Below are positions 10,806 through 23,680 of a stretch of DNA of 64,000 nt, one piece after another; position 1 is the first letter of the stretch, and each line of letters starts with the position of its first letter. The translations under genes were made by a program, and so were the position numbers. The DNA lies in NCBI RefSeq assembly GCF_035222275.1, contig NW_026946359.1:6076001-6140000 (forward strand), given 5' to 3'. The stretch is from Podospora bellae-mahoneyi. Taxonomy: Eukaryota; Ascomycota; Sordariomycetes; Sordariales; Podosporaceae. Below the pieces are notes generated by a model. It worked only from the letters and a program-made list of their open reading frames with translations, searched no databases and had not been told where the DNA came from.

Positions 10806-13800
10806 ATGGAAGCTGCAGCCGCGATTGTCGGATTAATTGATTTCTCTCTCAAGGCTACATCACGGATTTACGAGTTTACACCGTATACAAAGATGCGCGC
10901 GACATTACTCTCCGCACCACCCGTGACCTGCGAGACTTGACCCGTATTTTGGAGCAAATCCTGACAATTGTCTTGGATCAAACGAGCCAAAATGGCATCA
11001 GTGTTGCTGAAAAACGTCGCCACGCTTCCATCCTGGAGGACCTCGTCATGGAGAGAAGTGACAATCCTGTGGCAACCTGCTTCAAGGAAGTCTCGGCTAT
11101 CCTGGACCTTCTGGATACGAAACACCGAATCTTGTGGCCTCTGCGGCAAAAAGATGTGGAAAAGCATCTGGACAACATGGGGCGACTAGAGACCCTGCTT
11201 GGATTGGCCATACAGTCACAGTCCATGTCGGTTTTTCTTTCATCTATATCGCGCTTTGCTCTTACAACCTGACAATCTTGCAATGTTGCACACACTGACA
11301 GGGCGGTATTATTGGGCATTGAAAGTGTTGTTGCTTCGCAATCTGCCATGTTGGAGCAGCATATTCAAACCGAATCCAGCCGGCAATCACTTCAATGGCT
11401 TAGAGCGCCCGATGTCTGGCGCAATCTCCGCAATGCGCTTGCGAAGTGGGAGCCGGGAACTGGGACGTGGTTCTCGAGTGTCCCGTTTTCAAGGATTGGC
11501 AGCAGCGTGCAGAGTTTCTTTGGCTCACTGGCATCCCGGGTGCAGGCAAAACCATCATCAGTTCAGCCATCGTCGCAAACCTCCTTCGCCAAGAAGATGG
11601 GTCCTCAACGCCGGTCATTTTCTACTATTTCGACTTCCAGATCGAGACGTAGCAACACGTACACGCCGTGCTTCGGTCACTATTGACGCAGATGGCGGCT
11701 TGGAGCCCCGCATGCCTCAGATCGCTCCAAGCCCTCCATGATAAAACCATTGCTTCCAGTGCCAAAGATCCATCTCTAGACGACTTGCTCGAAGTCGTTG
11801 TTACGGGCCTCGGTCATTTCCCCAAAATATTTGTGGTAGTAGATGCCCTAAATGAATATATGGAGAGGCAGACCCTTTTGAAGCATATCCAGACTATTTC
11901 AGAAGTCTCTGGCGTGTATCTTCTCGCACTCAGCCGTCCAGAAAGGGATATTGAATTTGTACTACAAGACGCTCCCACCAGGACAAGACTAGTAGATGTC
12001 GACGTCGATGCAGACATCGGCCTGTATATTGACCATACGATGAAATTCTCAGATGACATGAAAGAATGGGATGACCTTGTCAAAAGAAAAGTTTGCGAGG
12101 TTCTGACTTCGAAGGCTGCGGGCATGTCAGTATTGTTGCAAGACATAGGACATCCTGAGCTCCGGTCTTTAACTCATAGTTGAACAGGTTCCGCTGGGCA
12201 CAATGCCAACTTGACACCTTGGAAATATGCACCAGTTCCGAGGAGATTGACGAAGGGTTGTCATCACTCCCACAAGATCTTCCCGCCACATATGAACAAA
12301 TACTGGCACGACTAGAAACAAGAAGTCTCAGAAATGTTCGACTGGTACTGCTAGCCCTCTCTTTTGCGAAGCGAGACCTCACAGTCGGCGAGCTCTCGGA
12401 CATTCTTTGCATCGACCCCAATGGAGGCCTTCGCATCAAAAACACTGGGTTTTATTGGAACCGTCTACTCACCTCTTGTTCAAGCCTTGTGTCACTTTCG
12501 CCGAGGTCTCCCTCGTCGGAGATTGATAGCAGAGCTCACATACGGCTGGCGTATTTCACGGTCAAGGAGTATCTGGTATCCAAAGAGATCGAACTTGGAA
12601 AGGCCAGCAGATTTGCACTCAGTGCTGGAGAGGGGAGTCGTGGCATGGCAAAATTATGTCTTGCCTGCCTGCTCTATCACGACAACCTCATATCGTTTCA
12701 GCCAACAACACTGAAGAGGGATCCCTTTGCTGTCCACGCGCAGATATTTTGGGCGACCCATTCAAGAGATGCAAACGGCGAACACGTGGGGTGTGACACG
12801 CTTGATAAACTCCTCTTTGAATTTTCTCAGCGGGGATTTCGCGGGCGCATATTTGAATTGGCAACGTGCGTCATTCCAAACTCGCGCCAACCACTCCAAG
12901 TTTGTGACACCGGAGGAGTTGGAAATGCCAATATCACCCCGTTGGCCTGAACTATCATGGACGCAGATTCTGTCACAGGATTTGGTAGAACAACCAATCA
13001 TTTGTGCAAGCGAGGCAAGTCTGTATCGGACCGTCCAGAGTCTTTTGGATGAAAGACCTCAGAACCATGACGCACGCATCCTGGGTGCTGCAATGGGGCG
13101 GGTAGTATCAATCGATACGCGGGAAACGATGGAAATATTGCTTCGCAGCGGACAAGTTGATGTCAACTTGACCCTTGACAAACGCTTGTCGCTCAGCCTT
13201 TCGCCACTCCATATGACTCTGCTATCACGCCGAGACGAGTTTCACAAAACCGTGGACATGGTAGAATGGCTGTTGTCGCTGGAAGCTGATACAAGGCGAC
13301 AGTCATACTTGGGAAGCCCTCTTCAATTTCTATGGCTAATTCAAACTCACAGTGATGCCTCCACCGCTCTAGTAACCAAGCTACTCGAAGCAGGGGTTGA
13401 TCCTAGCGAGGGCTTTGAGTTTCAATATTTCGAGGTGCAGCTGGCTACTCCCCTCCAGTGTGCAGCTGCAAATAACAACGGCGATACAGGCACAGCACTT
13501 ATACAAACTCCCCTTCGGCACGGCGCAAATATCAACCTTGTGAAGGGGGGAAGCCAGGAACATGTCTTCATGCAGTGGCTTTATCCCGTTGCGCGGATCA
13601 GTTCGCTTTTTCTGTTGGGAAGTGGCGCAGATCTCCACCTTGCTAGTCCAAAATACGGATTTGTTCTTGCTTGCTGCTGGATATGCCAGGGCAAGGGATA
13701 TAATGAGAATCGGCATCGAAAACGGACTGGGATGGAGCGAGTTCGTCGACGACTCTGATGATCGAATCTCTGGCATCTCACCCGACCAAGCCTGGAAGCA

Positions 13801-14197
13801 AATGAGTGGCGAGACCCAAGCCCCGGTTGTTGAAGGATATCATTCTTTTTTCTTGCGTCCCAGTCAGGTGATGGAACGTCGCCATCGGTCGACTTGCTCC
13901 CTGAAGATGCTCAAGACGGTTTTAGCCTAAGGTGCGCCTATCAACCCCAGGTCTCTCAAACGCGTGATTACATATAAACCGGCGGACAAGCCCGACATTG
14001 CGAGATTCATCGAGTACTTGGAGACTACACCAGAGACCGAGTGGAATCTTGAATGGAACGACGTCGGCTACAGGTTCAATGTGGCCAAGAGAGTATTTGA
14101 GAAGCGAGATGACAGGCTAACTGACATGACGGAGAGTTTGGAGCGGATCGCGGAGGCAAGCTTGAATACATCCACCACGTGTTCTGCTATGGACTAG
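10806..14197 (+). pseudogene. Broken SesA/HeLo-like NACHT ankyrin-type STAND protein
   Basis: Relatives are fungal NLR-like proteins that trigger incompatibility or other immune-like responses. The start MEAAAAIVGLIDFSLKAT resembles N-terminal domains of such proteins. A P-loop GIPGAGKT lies near 11530-11556. After it come NACHT-like blocks (VVVDALNEY; LPATYEQIL; VKEYLVS) and degenerate ankyrin-like repeats from about 13150. Breaks I can see: a frameshift at about 10875 (YEF to YTVYKD), another at about 11471-11475 just before the P-loop, a TAG at 11650-11652 where relatives have Gln, a frameshift in the T run near 12822, one near 13664-13675, and probably another near 13860. Two introns survive, about 11239-11301 and 12126-12187; the second is perfectly in phase. 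Neighbouring genes have intact frames, so sequencing error is an unlikely cause. I infer a recently inactivated gene rather than a decoy with a new use. Confidence 0.85.
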
Positions 14198-17100
14198 TAA
14201 GTAGCATTGCAGCCTCTCCAAATAGGTACTTTCAGTGTTTAACTTCTCTAGAGCTTTTGAATACCTCCCAGGTGACTTTTACACATCAAACTTCACAAAA
14301 CAACAGAAAGAGCCGTCCGTGTTCAGTTAAGAGTGACATCTGAATAGGTACCTGTAGTGAAATTATTAGAAGCAAAAAACCTCCAGATGTATGGGGACAA
14401 GGGGGGATATCATCTCCAATTTGTCTCATAGCTAATCTCAGGTGTGCATGCTACTAGTAGTAAGACATACTTTCTCATCCAACCCCTTCACCCATGATCA
14501 ATCTTTACCTATACCGACTCTCAGCCACCAAGAACGGGGTCCTCGGCTGATGCGTGCACGTTTAGAAACGTGTATTCATATGTAGATTACCCTTTCACGC
14601 GTCCGCCTTGTGGGGTTCTGGTAGCCTACTACCCTGGCCACCTGTCTGACATCTGCTCACAGATACCGGTAGTCATCTCAGAATATATCATGAGCAACGC
14701 AGACAAAAGAACTCGTATGAATCTCAACCATCACCGCCTTTCGGCACCTCGGTTAACATTCGCAACGCTAACCCATCAAAAACCGCCGGCTTGACTGCCA
14801 CGGGTGAACCGTCTATACTTGCCAAATAGAAATCCCCACGGAAAGCTCCGTGATGCCAAAATTCCTTTTTCCATCCACCTCCGCCAAGGATCACCAGATA
14901 AGATACCTACATTTCGTACAAAGTGGAGCAGAGGTGTGTACGCAACAAAAAAAAAAACAAAAGTTCGACGTCCACGAAGCAAACAAAACGAATACGACCA
15001 AGCCGCGGGATTGACGTTCTCTGGAGTAAGTGGAGGACCAAGCCCACGCGGCATTTCTCCACGTGAAACCCACCGTTTCAGAGAAACAGGAAAACGACGG
15101 AGAGAGGAGACAGAGAGCAGAAAAACGGCGAGCTGCATTCCTAGGATGATGGGGTTGGCAATGTGGAACGGATCACACCTTGGGCACGTGGCATTTTTTT
15201 TCTCATCAATCTCCGGAAGGCTTGCTTCCATCCATTTTTTTCCCCCTTCTCTTGAGCTCACCACAAGCCGGCGGTGAAACGCTCTTGGGGCGGGGGACGA
15301 AGTAACCTTGGCCAAGGCGCCTTGTTGTGTTGCAGGAAACACAATTTTTTGTCTACTGGTGACCGGGCCTTCGTTCGAGCGGAGGGGGGAGCAATGGCAA
15401 GAAGAGCGTGGGGACGATATGATGGAGAATGGTGCATCAGGAAAAGGAATCTCGTCAATGCAATTGCCCAAAGACTACCTACACAGTATAGGAACCCCCA
15501 CCAAGAGGAGACAACGTCGTATTGTACCCCACGTAAAGAAACGATGGAGATTTTGTCTCCAAGTCGGCGATCTCGTACATTTCCGGGCTCCAAAAGAGGT
15601 TTAATGTGCGAGCAGGGGTCCGCTGCCGAAACTGCGAAGGGAAACGACGAGCGATGCCATGTTGGGCTTTCAACTCGTGTCTGCTGCAGGAAAAAGGGAG
15701 ACTGGCGTTCTGACAAAGCGGCGTGGCAATGGATCCTGAGTTTTGATATTATGTTGGTAGCAAGCTAGGCTTGGAGGAGAAATCTAAGCGGATGCGGCGC
15801 GCTGTCACAACAGGACGACCGGCATCTTTGCTGGGTGCGGGAAGCATTGCCAAGAAATACATCGAGGGAACCTGGTTTGCGCGCATCTGTGAGAAGAGAA
15901 ACATGCACTGCATATGAACATCTTCATGCACGAGAAGAACTGACTTGCAGTTGGTGACTTTCCCTTGGGCTCGAGGATTGCCATCGAAGGTGGGGGGGGG
16001 GGGCCTGCTCAATCACCGGTCCGGCATGGGTTTCGGGTTACGAGGTCGCCGATCGACCAGCTCCGGCTTGCTCCGGAAACCCCGGCATGTCTCGAAGATG
16101 CCACTGCGTTAGACTCGGCGAGCTCGGGGGTCGAGGTGGATTTGGACGGCCCACTCGGCAGCGATTTGCGGTTGCATCCTGTCCCAATGTCCGCGTCCCG
16201 TCAGAGCGCTACATGCACCCCGACGCAGGTGATAATTGGACGGGTTCATCACCGCATATCAGACGACTTTGGTGGTGAAGGCTTTGAGATTATCACATAG
16301 TATCAGCATATTATGACACGGTTATTACTCCGATACCAGGTCGGAAGATTTTGAAGCAAAAGGGGAGCCGTCCCAATGCCGGAGATCTCCCGTCTGGTGA
16401 CCTGATACGAAGTACCACCTCATCTCAAGTTTCTTGAACAACATTTCGGCCTGATGCGATGTTGTAACCAAGAATTATGGCGCTGTCGCCCCACCGTCTA
16501 TCGTCTTGATGCATCTGTTCCGTTACGGTAGCTTGGGCTTGGGGAAGACACGACTGAACAAAGAATGCCTGAGCGTAGGTAAGGTATGGATAGCGTTTTG
16601 ATGCTGGCTTCGAGTGCCAAGCGCCAGAGATGCAGGCTCTTCTCCAAACAACAAACAGTATGTGTTTTGGCGGCGGCCACACATGTTTGGGAAGATGTAT
16701 AGAGTTGAGGTGATGAAGGTGTCGTTTCCTCTGCTGGCGGACATGAAGATGAGCTCGGGCCGTTCCTTGCCCTGTGATGCGGCCAACGGGGCGGGGGGCA
16801 ATGACTGGTGTTTCGCTCTTTGACGAATGCGGAATTCCCTGCAGATGGTGGGGCTCCAGTTGTGGGGTCCAGGAACAGGGGCTTTTTCAGGAACAGGAAC
16901 CAAGTCGTCTCCTCAGTGCTCGCAGAAAACGTGTTCGGGCTGCATTGCAGGTCTTCCTCGCCATGCCATCATCTGAGCGTCCCAGCGCCTTCTCGATCCC
17001 ATCCTTTTTTTTGGTATCCCTGCCGCCCGCGTCCGCCGTGCCACCGTGTGTGATTCCGTATGCTGACCATCGTTGGGAGCTCAGTGCACTTCCCTCGGGC

Positions 17101-20100
17101 CCACTGCAACGTCGTCTCAACAGCCATTGCCTACGACGACGAATCATGGACAGCTCGACGGCTGCCATTCCGGCTGATCAGTGACCAAAAGACAGGGCAC
17201 CCCCCCTCGCAACCCAAAACAGCCTCATCCGACTCCAGTTGCGCATAACGACGACGCTCCACGCTCCCACGCTCCCACGCTCCTTCTTGATTCCGCACGA
17301 GGTGCTCGACGTTTGTGATCGTCGCGGAACGTTGTGGCTGCATCCGCCATCGAGATGTTTATGCGCCCTCCCCCTGGCCCTGGGAAGAATGGGTGGCAGA
17401 CCGGGGAACTGGACCGTGAAGCGTCACGACCTTCCGCCTCGACTCTCTCAAGACATTGTCCGTCCGGCCATTGTCGACTTGGCGGAAGACGACACCGCTT
17501 AGCCAAGCGGCGAAGCTCGCTGATGTTACATTCGGTCGCCGTTGTGACGAAAAAAGATACTCGCCAAATCGGACCCGCAAACGCATGACGGAATGCCCCA
17601 TTCCCATCCATGCAGCACGAGGCAAGCGGGGTTGATAGCAAGCAATTTGTTGACCATATTGACCTTTTCCAACGACTACCCAAACGAGACACGCTCCGCT
17701 CACTGTTGATCAGTCACATTTTGAGGCTGGGTGGGTATCAGAGACAACCACCGAGATACACGTTTCTACCTGTCCACAATGATAGATATCCTCGCATCGT
17801 GCCGTGTCGTGGGGGTTCGTCCCAGCTACAACTGAAATATGGGACAACTGATGAGAGAAGCGCTAGGCAAGGACCTAATATGCTAGAAATAGCCTCAGGA
17901 CAACCTCCTCGGCCATATATTAGCGCCCTTTCACCTTACCGGCCCTGCTATTGACAGGCAAACCCTTTGTTAAACCGGAAGAATCGCCAACAGAGCGCTT
18001 ATCGGTTGACAACCAGCAGGCAGATTCACCAACGTGCCGTCTTCATCAACAGGTTCTTCTCAATGAGGCTTCCCTCGTGGCCCCTGCGCAGATCAACCGA
18101 CCTTGCGTGCTTGCTAGAGCATGGAAGCTTTCCCCGCAGCGCTTTCGGCGAGCTTGACGACGTGCTCCGTGGGAAGTATCTTCAGCCGGCAGATCGCATC
18201 TCCGTTTTGGGCAGCCCGGATCAGCCTCCCACGGCCAGCCTGAGACATCGCTTCAGAGAAGAGCGCATCTCGAGCACCGGCAGTTCACCGAGATCTTCCG
18301 TACTGGTCTAGATGCCAGCTTATCATGGACCACAACAACGTACGTTGGGTTACAGAACTGCAGTCTTAGCAGTCTGTATAGTCTTCAACAAGTAATCCGA
18401 ACACACAAGCGGAATCAGCAGCCCTGTTCAAGGTTCTCCCTCGGGCTGTTTAATATTGTCGACTTGATTCGCAAGCTGGGCGACGTTGCATCTTTGGATA
18501 CTACCACAAGCGTCTGTGGGTGTTCATCTCAAAAAACCAAAAGCGGTTTTGAATCTCCCGGAAGGGAAAGCCAAGCTGTCAAGCTCAAGCATCCTTATTG
18601 TCGACAGCCCAGATCTGGATGGACCTTGCGCCCTGAAGCCTGCGTGCATGAGTGTACTGGGCGATGTTACGGTACGCAAAGCGCGCTCTCGACACCATCG
18701 CTTTGACCTCGCCATCGGTTTCTCGAAACTGTCTGGCAAATGGCGGTCCCACTGTCCTGTGTCCCGAAACTAACTCCACCATAAGTCCGCCCTCAATGGA
18801 ATGTTTGTGTGTCCAATGGCGTTCAAAAGAAAAACGATGGACAGTCATGTGGAACTGATACTCTTAAAGGCTCAATGCGATGTGCCTCCTCGCTGCCTTC
18901 TTCGCGACCTGTGACCCAATATCCAACCCAGCGAACACCGCCATGTGTATGTACAACACACATAGACATCCCTGGAAAGCTAAACGCCAAGCTCTGGCAT
19001 TCGGGTCTGCAGAAACGCAAACTCGGGCAAGATGGTGGATATTCATGCGGACAGTTTGTCTGATATTGGACCTGGTGTGGTGCCAATCTCGCAGTCGAAC
19101 ATCCCCACGACAAAAAGTGTCATCTGCTCGCTTGATGCTACACTATAGCAGCTCCGAATTATCATGGCCTCTTTTCCTCCTGTCCTCCAGAGCTCGATTA
19201 CCGCCCCAATACGGTCGCCCGCATGTCACCAAGTACCGGATCGTCCTTGGAGCGGCGCATCAGTGGTCCAAAGCTTCTGGAGATGTCGCGGATTTGCTCG
19301 GCGTCGTCAGTGCGTGGACCAGGGCCGGCTTTTCGTAGCAGCACACCACACACCCTCTCGCCCAGGTCTTGATGACTTCTGCGCACAAGCCTCCTGCTGG
19401 CCTCTTTGTATTCTCCAATCCCTTCTCATCAGTCACGTCTGCTTCTGCCCAAGAAGAAGATGGGATCGGGCATACTCCGGCTGAGAGCTGTCGTCCTGCT
19501 TCTCATCACCTTCCGTGCACCTTCTCCACATCCCACCTTCCCGTCCGTCCACCCCCTGAGCTCTGCTCGTCACCCCACCACCCCACCAAAACATCCCCTT
19601 GCTCCGGCGCTCCAAGCTCTGCCCCTCAGACGCAGGCGAGGGGTCGTCTTGCTCGCGAATGCAAGGGCACGCGCTCAGGAATGCTTCTGCGAGCAGCGGT
19701 CGATTTACCTCGCAGCATGCACGCGTCGCTTCGAGACGGAGAAGGCCCTGAGCCCCGGGCCTTGGCTGGGCTTCCAGGCACAAGATGAAGGATGACGTCC
19801 ATCAGGGTGCACAGTCTCAGGAGCCGGACGGTTGTGCTTATTTTTCCTTTCGGGACTTCCACTCAACGCGGTGCCCGTTTGTTGGGTAGCCCGCTGCCCG
19901 TTGTGCAGTAGCCGGAGTTGCACCTGCACCGTCCTCTTTTGTTTACCATTTTCATCAGAGAACCTCCATTCCCGATCCCTTGTTCGAAAACCTCGACGAA
20001 ACCACGCATCGGTGCAATGACCTGCATGGATAGGGACCATTCAGCATCCGTACCCACCATCGCCGCGCAGACCGTTTTCTTCTCTACCCGCCCCACATGT

Positions 20101-20799
20101 GACGGCCAAACTACCTTGTACCCAGAACCAGGGCAGGGCCGCTCCGAGTGTCCTAGGCCGGGAGGATGTTCCTCTTTGACCCATCATGTCCACTACCTTT
20201 TCTTCTTCTCGGTCTTCTTGTTGGTTGACAGGATGGGTGAGCCCGCACGGAGCAGGGCTTCTTCTTGCCTGTGTATCATGGAGATGCATACAGACAGGCA
20301 TTGGGCCAAGCCAGAGTTATACTTCCTTGTTTCCATCTGCTCTTAACATGGAAACACACCCTTCCGCGTTGTTTCCCATCACTTCACCTACACACAATAC
20401 TCCAGGATATAATTTCTAGCGGGGGTCCTCGTCAAGCGCTTGCGAATCGACAAGCATACCACACACACCAGGCGAACACCCACACCTTTCATCAAAGCTG
20501 TTTCTTGTGAAAGCCACTCAACTCGGACCAACTGACGTTTCTGATATCTATTCGGGTTATTTGTTTGCAGTTCCCACCCGCAACGGTCAAGACAGGGGCC
20601 CGTGGAGACATTATCTTGGGGGGCGTGTTGAACGCTTTTTTCTTTCTCCATACCACTCCCGCTTGATTTGCGCCTCAGCCTTTTTTTGACCTTGTTCTTG
20701 TCTTGACCCTTTCGTCTCTCCCGAGTGGGGTCCATCTATACTGGGTCTCGGTTGCATTTCAAGTATACCCCCATCCACAACTTGGCCCTTCTTTTTTTT
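14198..20799. other. 6.6 kb gene-poor region
   Basis: No open frame here has a recognisable domain or a convincing exon structure. The longest frames (157 to 231 codons at 14.8-15.5 kb, on both strands over the same bases) look like chance. A minus-strand two-exon reading near 15.75-16.0 kb with a good GTCAGT donor and CTCACAG acceptor is noted but not claimed. Homopolymer runs (A12 near 14947, G runs near 15992) are present. The right end is probably promoter and leader for the small gene at 21019. Confidence 0.4.
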
Positions 20800-20816
20800 T
20801 TTTTTCCTTTTTTGTT

Positions 20817-20993
20817 TATATAAACTCGGGTCACCACCTCGTCTTCTTCCATCCTCATCAACTATCCCCTTCAACAACATCAGCCTGACCTCCACAGCAA
20901 CACATATCGGCCAACACTTGGCTACCACCTACCAGGTAACATATCTCCCCGTTTTGTTCTTCTGTCGTGCCACTCAAACTAACCGTCGTCAAG
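20817..20993 (+). promoter_or_regulatory. TATA box and 5'UTR intron of the small Cys gene
   Basis: A TATATAAA box lies at 20817-20824, just after a poly-T tract. A spliceable 5'UTR intron follows at 20936-20993: donor GTAACA, branch ACTAAC at about 20979-20984, acceptor TCAAG. The ATG of the small gene lies 26 bases after the acceptor. Confidence 0.55.
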
Positions 20994-21018
20994 GTCACAA
21001 CTTCACCCGAGCACAAAA

Positions 21019-21183
21019 ATGTGCGACTTCACCAAAAACTACTACATCTACACCGGCTGCATGGACCCGGGGGTACACTTCTTCCGCACCTCGGTCGACG
21101 GGAGCCGCCAACGCTCGTGTCCCAGAGGCCCTCACGAGCGCTACATCATGCAGCCCGGACAGTGCCCTCTCTGCCACGGTTGA
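21019..21183 (+). CDS. Small Cys-containing protein, 54 residues
   Basis: A single-exon frame of 54 codons starts MCDFTKNYYIYTGCMDPG and ends CPLCHG before TGA. It has five Cys (2, 14, 34, 47, 50), the last two as CxxC, plus an acidic-aromatic start and no signal peptide or membrane segment. Support for a real gene comes from the upstream TATA box, a leader of about 150-200 bases with a well-formed intron, an A-rich context before the ATG, and a dense, non-repetitive amino acid composition unlike the surrounding low-complexity DNA. It resembles short MC-starting proteins I recall from Sordariomycetes, but I cannot name a family. The function is unknown; metal binding through CxxC is possible. 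It is the only supported gene between 14.2 and 26.5 kb. Confidence 0.65.
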   Translation: MCDFTKNYYIYTGCMDPGVHFFRTSVDGSRQRSCPRGPHERYIMQPGQCPLCHG

Positions 21184-23680
21184 AAAACCATCAGTCCCTT
21201 CGACCAATGTCCTTTTTTCCTGGACTTGCCGGAAAACCCTCACCTTGTACACCACCACACCCCGACAACGATGCCAAACCCTGATGAATGAATGACCAGC
21301 TTTTTCTTGTATTTTTGTTCGGGCGGGAGGGGGAGGCGAAAGGCGTTTTTCTTTTTCCTCTTTTTTTTTTTTTTTTCTCGAGTCATCATCATTATCATCA
21401 TCAGCGGCCTCGTCATTTTCTTTTACCAGCATTCTTTCTTTTCGGGAAGCGGAAACCAAAAATACCCCTTTCAGTCATTACCAATCTTTGTAATTCATTT
21501 TTTTTTCTGCGGCCAATCAGGCGGGGAGAAGAATACACCAAACGAATCCGAGGATACCACCAACACCACCACCACCACCACCACCACCAGAATACAACGC
21601 CTATGCAGGAAGACAACCAACCGGGACGGATAGGACGGGAGGAGGTGGTGAGGGAGAATCCAGCGCTAGAGCTGCGCCGAATGTTGGATGGGGGAAAGAG
21701 GTCAGGGACAATGGAGAGAGAGAGGGGGGGAGGGGGGGGGCGGATACCCGTCTGCTTCGGAGGGGGGAGACCTCCAAGTGGGGAACGGAGGGAAGGCTTT
21801 TGGTCTCTCGGTGGGGGTCTGCAACTTCCTCCGTGGCCTGATGGCATATGTTGATGGGAGAACAGCTGTGGTTGGTTGACGAGACCCATACCAAATTTGT
21901 GGCCACCCATTTTCGAGAAAGAGGAAGGCAGGGCTTGGTGTCTGTATCTACCAATTGTAGCTGATGTGTGTGTGTGTGTTGTGTCAAGTGTGCATTATCT
22001 AGCAATTATACCCCCCCTCTCTCTTCTACCGTTACCTTGGCTGTTCATCATCATCATATCAGATATCAGGTGTGACAAAGATGGTTGGAAGGCATAACGG
22101 CACTGAGGACAAGAGTAAGGAGAGAAAGGAGCGCTGCTGATGTTACTGTCGTAACAATATGACCGTCATCTATTCCCAACCAATCCATCCATCCGAGATT
22201 TTGCACACAAAAACGTGGCTTACCACGTCTCGGATCCCCGTGCGGTTAGCCCAGCCGGGTGGTGGTGGTGGTGGTGTGGCATGGCTGGTGAGGTGAGACT
22301 ATCTTCTGATCCCAGATAAACCGCGAGAATAAATGAGACAACTTCGGCGCAAGGCTATCGCCGCCTCCTGGGGAAGGTCCAAGAGAGATCAAGACAATCG
22401 TGGGGGCATCTCCGGTCGGGGACCGTCGTCGATGATGTGTCGAAAGGAAAGTACTGGATGGTGACTAGCTTTCTCGGTAAGATCCTCGGAAAGCGGAGGG
22501 AGGGAAATCAGAGCGAGACCAACCAGCATCACCACGGCCACCCTCCCAGCCCTCTAGCCAGTGCGCGGATGGATGGGCGGCCATGCATGCATGTCTCTCC
22601 CTACGCTAACACTGATCATCAGGTTGTTTTTCTTCAACAGCAAGGAGAAACACGCTTGGGTCCTGCCGAACGAGGCCTTTTATTGCATATCTTATGCTTG
22701 TCTAGACCCAAAGGCTGCAGGCGTGTGCGCGAAGGGGGTTAGATGGGGGTGTGATGGTGGTGTGGAGATGAGGAGGGCTTGTCCTTCCTGTTTGTGCTCG
22801 CTGCCTTCAGATAAGGAGGGGAGAGAAGGTATGTATATATGATGGATAGTTTAGTCTGAATTGGTCATAACATATAGACGGCTAGGAAAGGCGAGACGAA
22901 GGACTGCCATTGCAGCCTGTACTGCCCCTCACCAACTCCTAGCTCGTCAGGCTGGCTGGGGCTGGTGTCATCATCAGTACCAACTTGGCTTGCTGACTTC
23001 TAATATCGCGAAAGATTCCGCCTATTCAAGGTATGGTCAGCAGCTCACGTCGTAGCCCAGTCGGATTCCACCGAGAACCTGGACGCTCCCCACCTAGCAA
23101 CATCGTTGGGATGGCGGTATGTGACATCCAGCTCATGCAGAGAAACTATATGACTTGACAAACAAGAAACCGTAACGAAGGGTGGCGTGGTCCAGCGGCT
23201 GCCGTGAGACGATAAGCGGCTTGCAAGGGGGGTGGGTGAGGGGGCAAAGCTACTCCGCTCGACGGCGACCGAGATGGCAGCTGTGAGGGGGAGGAGGGGG
23301 GGTGAAAGAGTAGAGAAGAGAGGGGAGGACCCATGACTGGTGATACCATGATGCGTTGGCAACACTATCTTGTTCTCGGAGGGCGGCGGCAGCAGCGATA
23401 TCAACTCTATGGAGGCCTGAAGAGGCGACCAGAAGGGAGTATAGCAGCGCTCCGATATAGCCTGCTGCCCAGTACCCACGTTCCCCTCACAACGGGCTCA
23501 TTCTTGAGCTCTTGTTTCCCTCATCATAACGAGACCAGCTGCCATAGAGGCCACTTAACTTTGCCGAGCTGACCTGGAATATTAAGCATGATTTGGTTCC
23601 ACCAAGCAAGCGTGGTAACTCGTTAAAGAGCAAAGCAACCTGCTCACCTCCTCCCACAGACATGTTGAGTGAGTTGCTGA
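21184..23680. other. Downstream of the small gene: low-complexity, no gene
   Basis: Poly-T and CAT/ATC runs (21361-21420), an (ACC)n tract (21556-21589), G-rich patches near 21725-21770 and a (GGT)n tract at 22258-22276 dominate. Part is likely a long 3'UTR of the small gene. Open frames here follow the low-complexity DNA and are not supported as genes. Confidence 0.4.
21556..21589 (+). repeat. (ACC)n microsatellite
   Basis: About eleven triplets of ACC with one AAC interruption, in non-coding sequence downstream of the small gene. Confidence 0.9.

Noticed and set aside
14776-15471. 231-codon minus-strand frame in the gene-poor region
   Set aside because: A plus-strand frame of 157 codons covers the same bases; neither has domains, signal peptide or splice support.
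15749-16012. Two-exon minus-strand reading with good GTCAGT donor and CTCACAG acceptor
   Set aside because: The joined peptide is about 50 residues with no known family; splice motifs alone are not enough.
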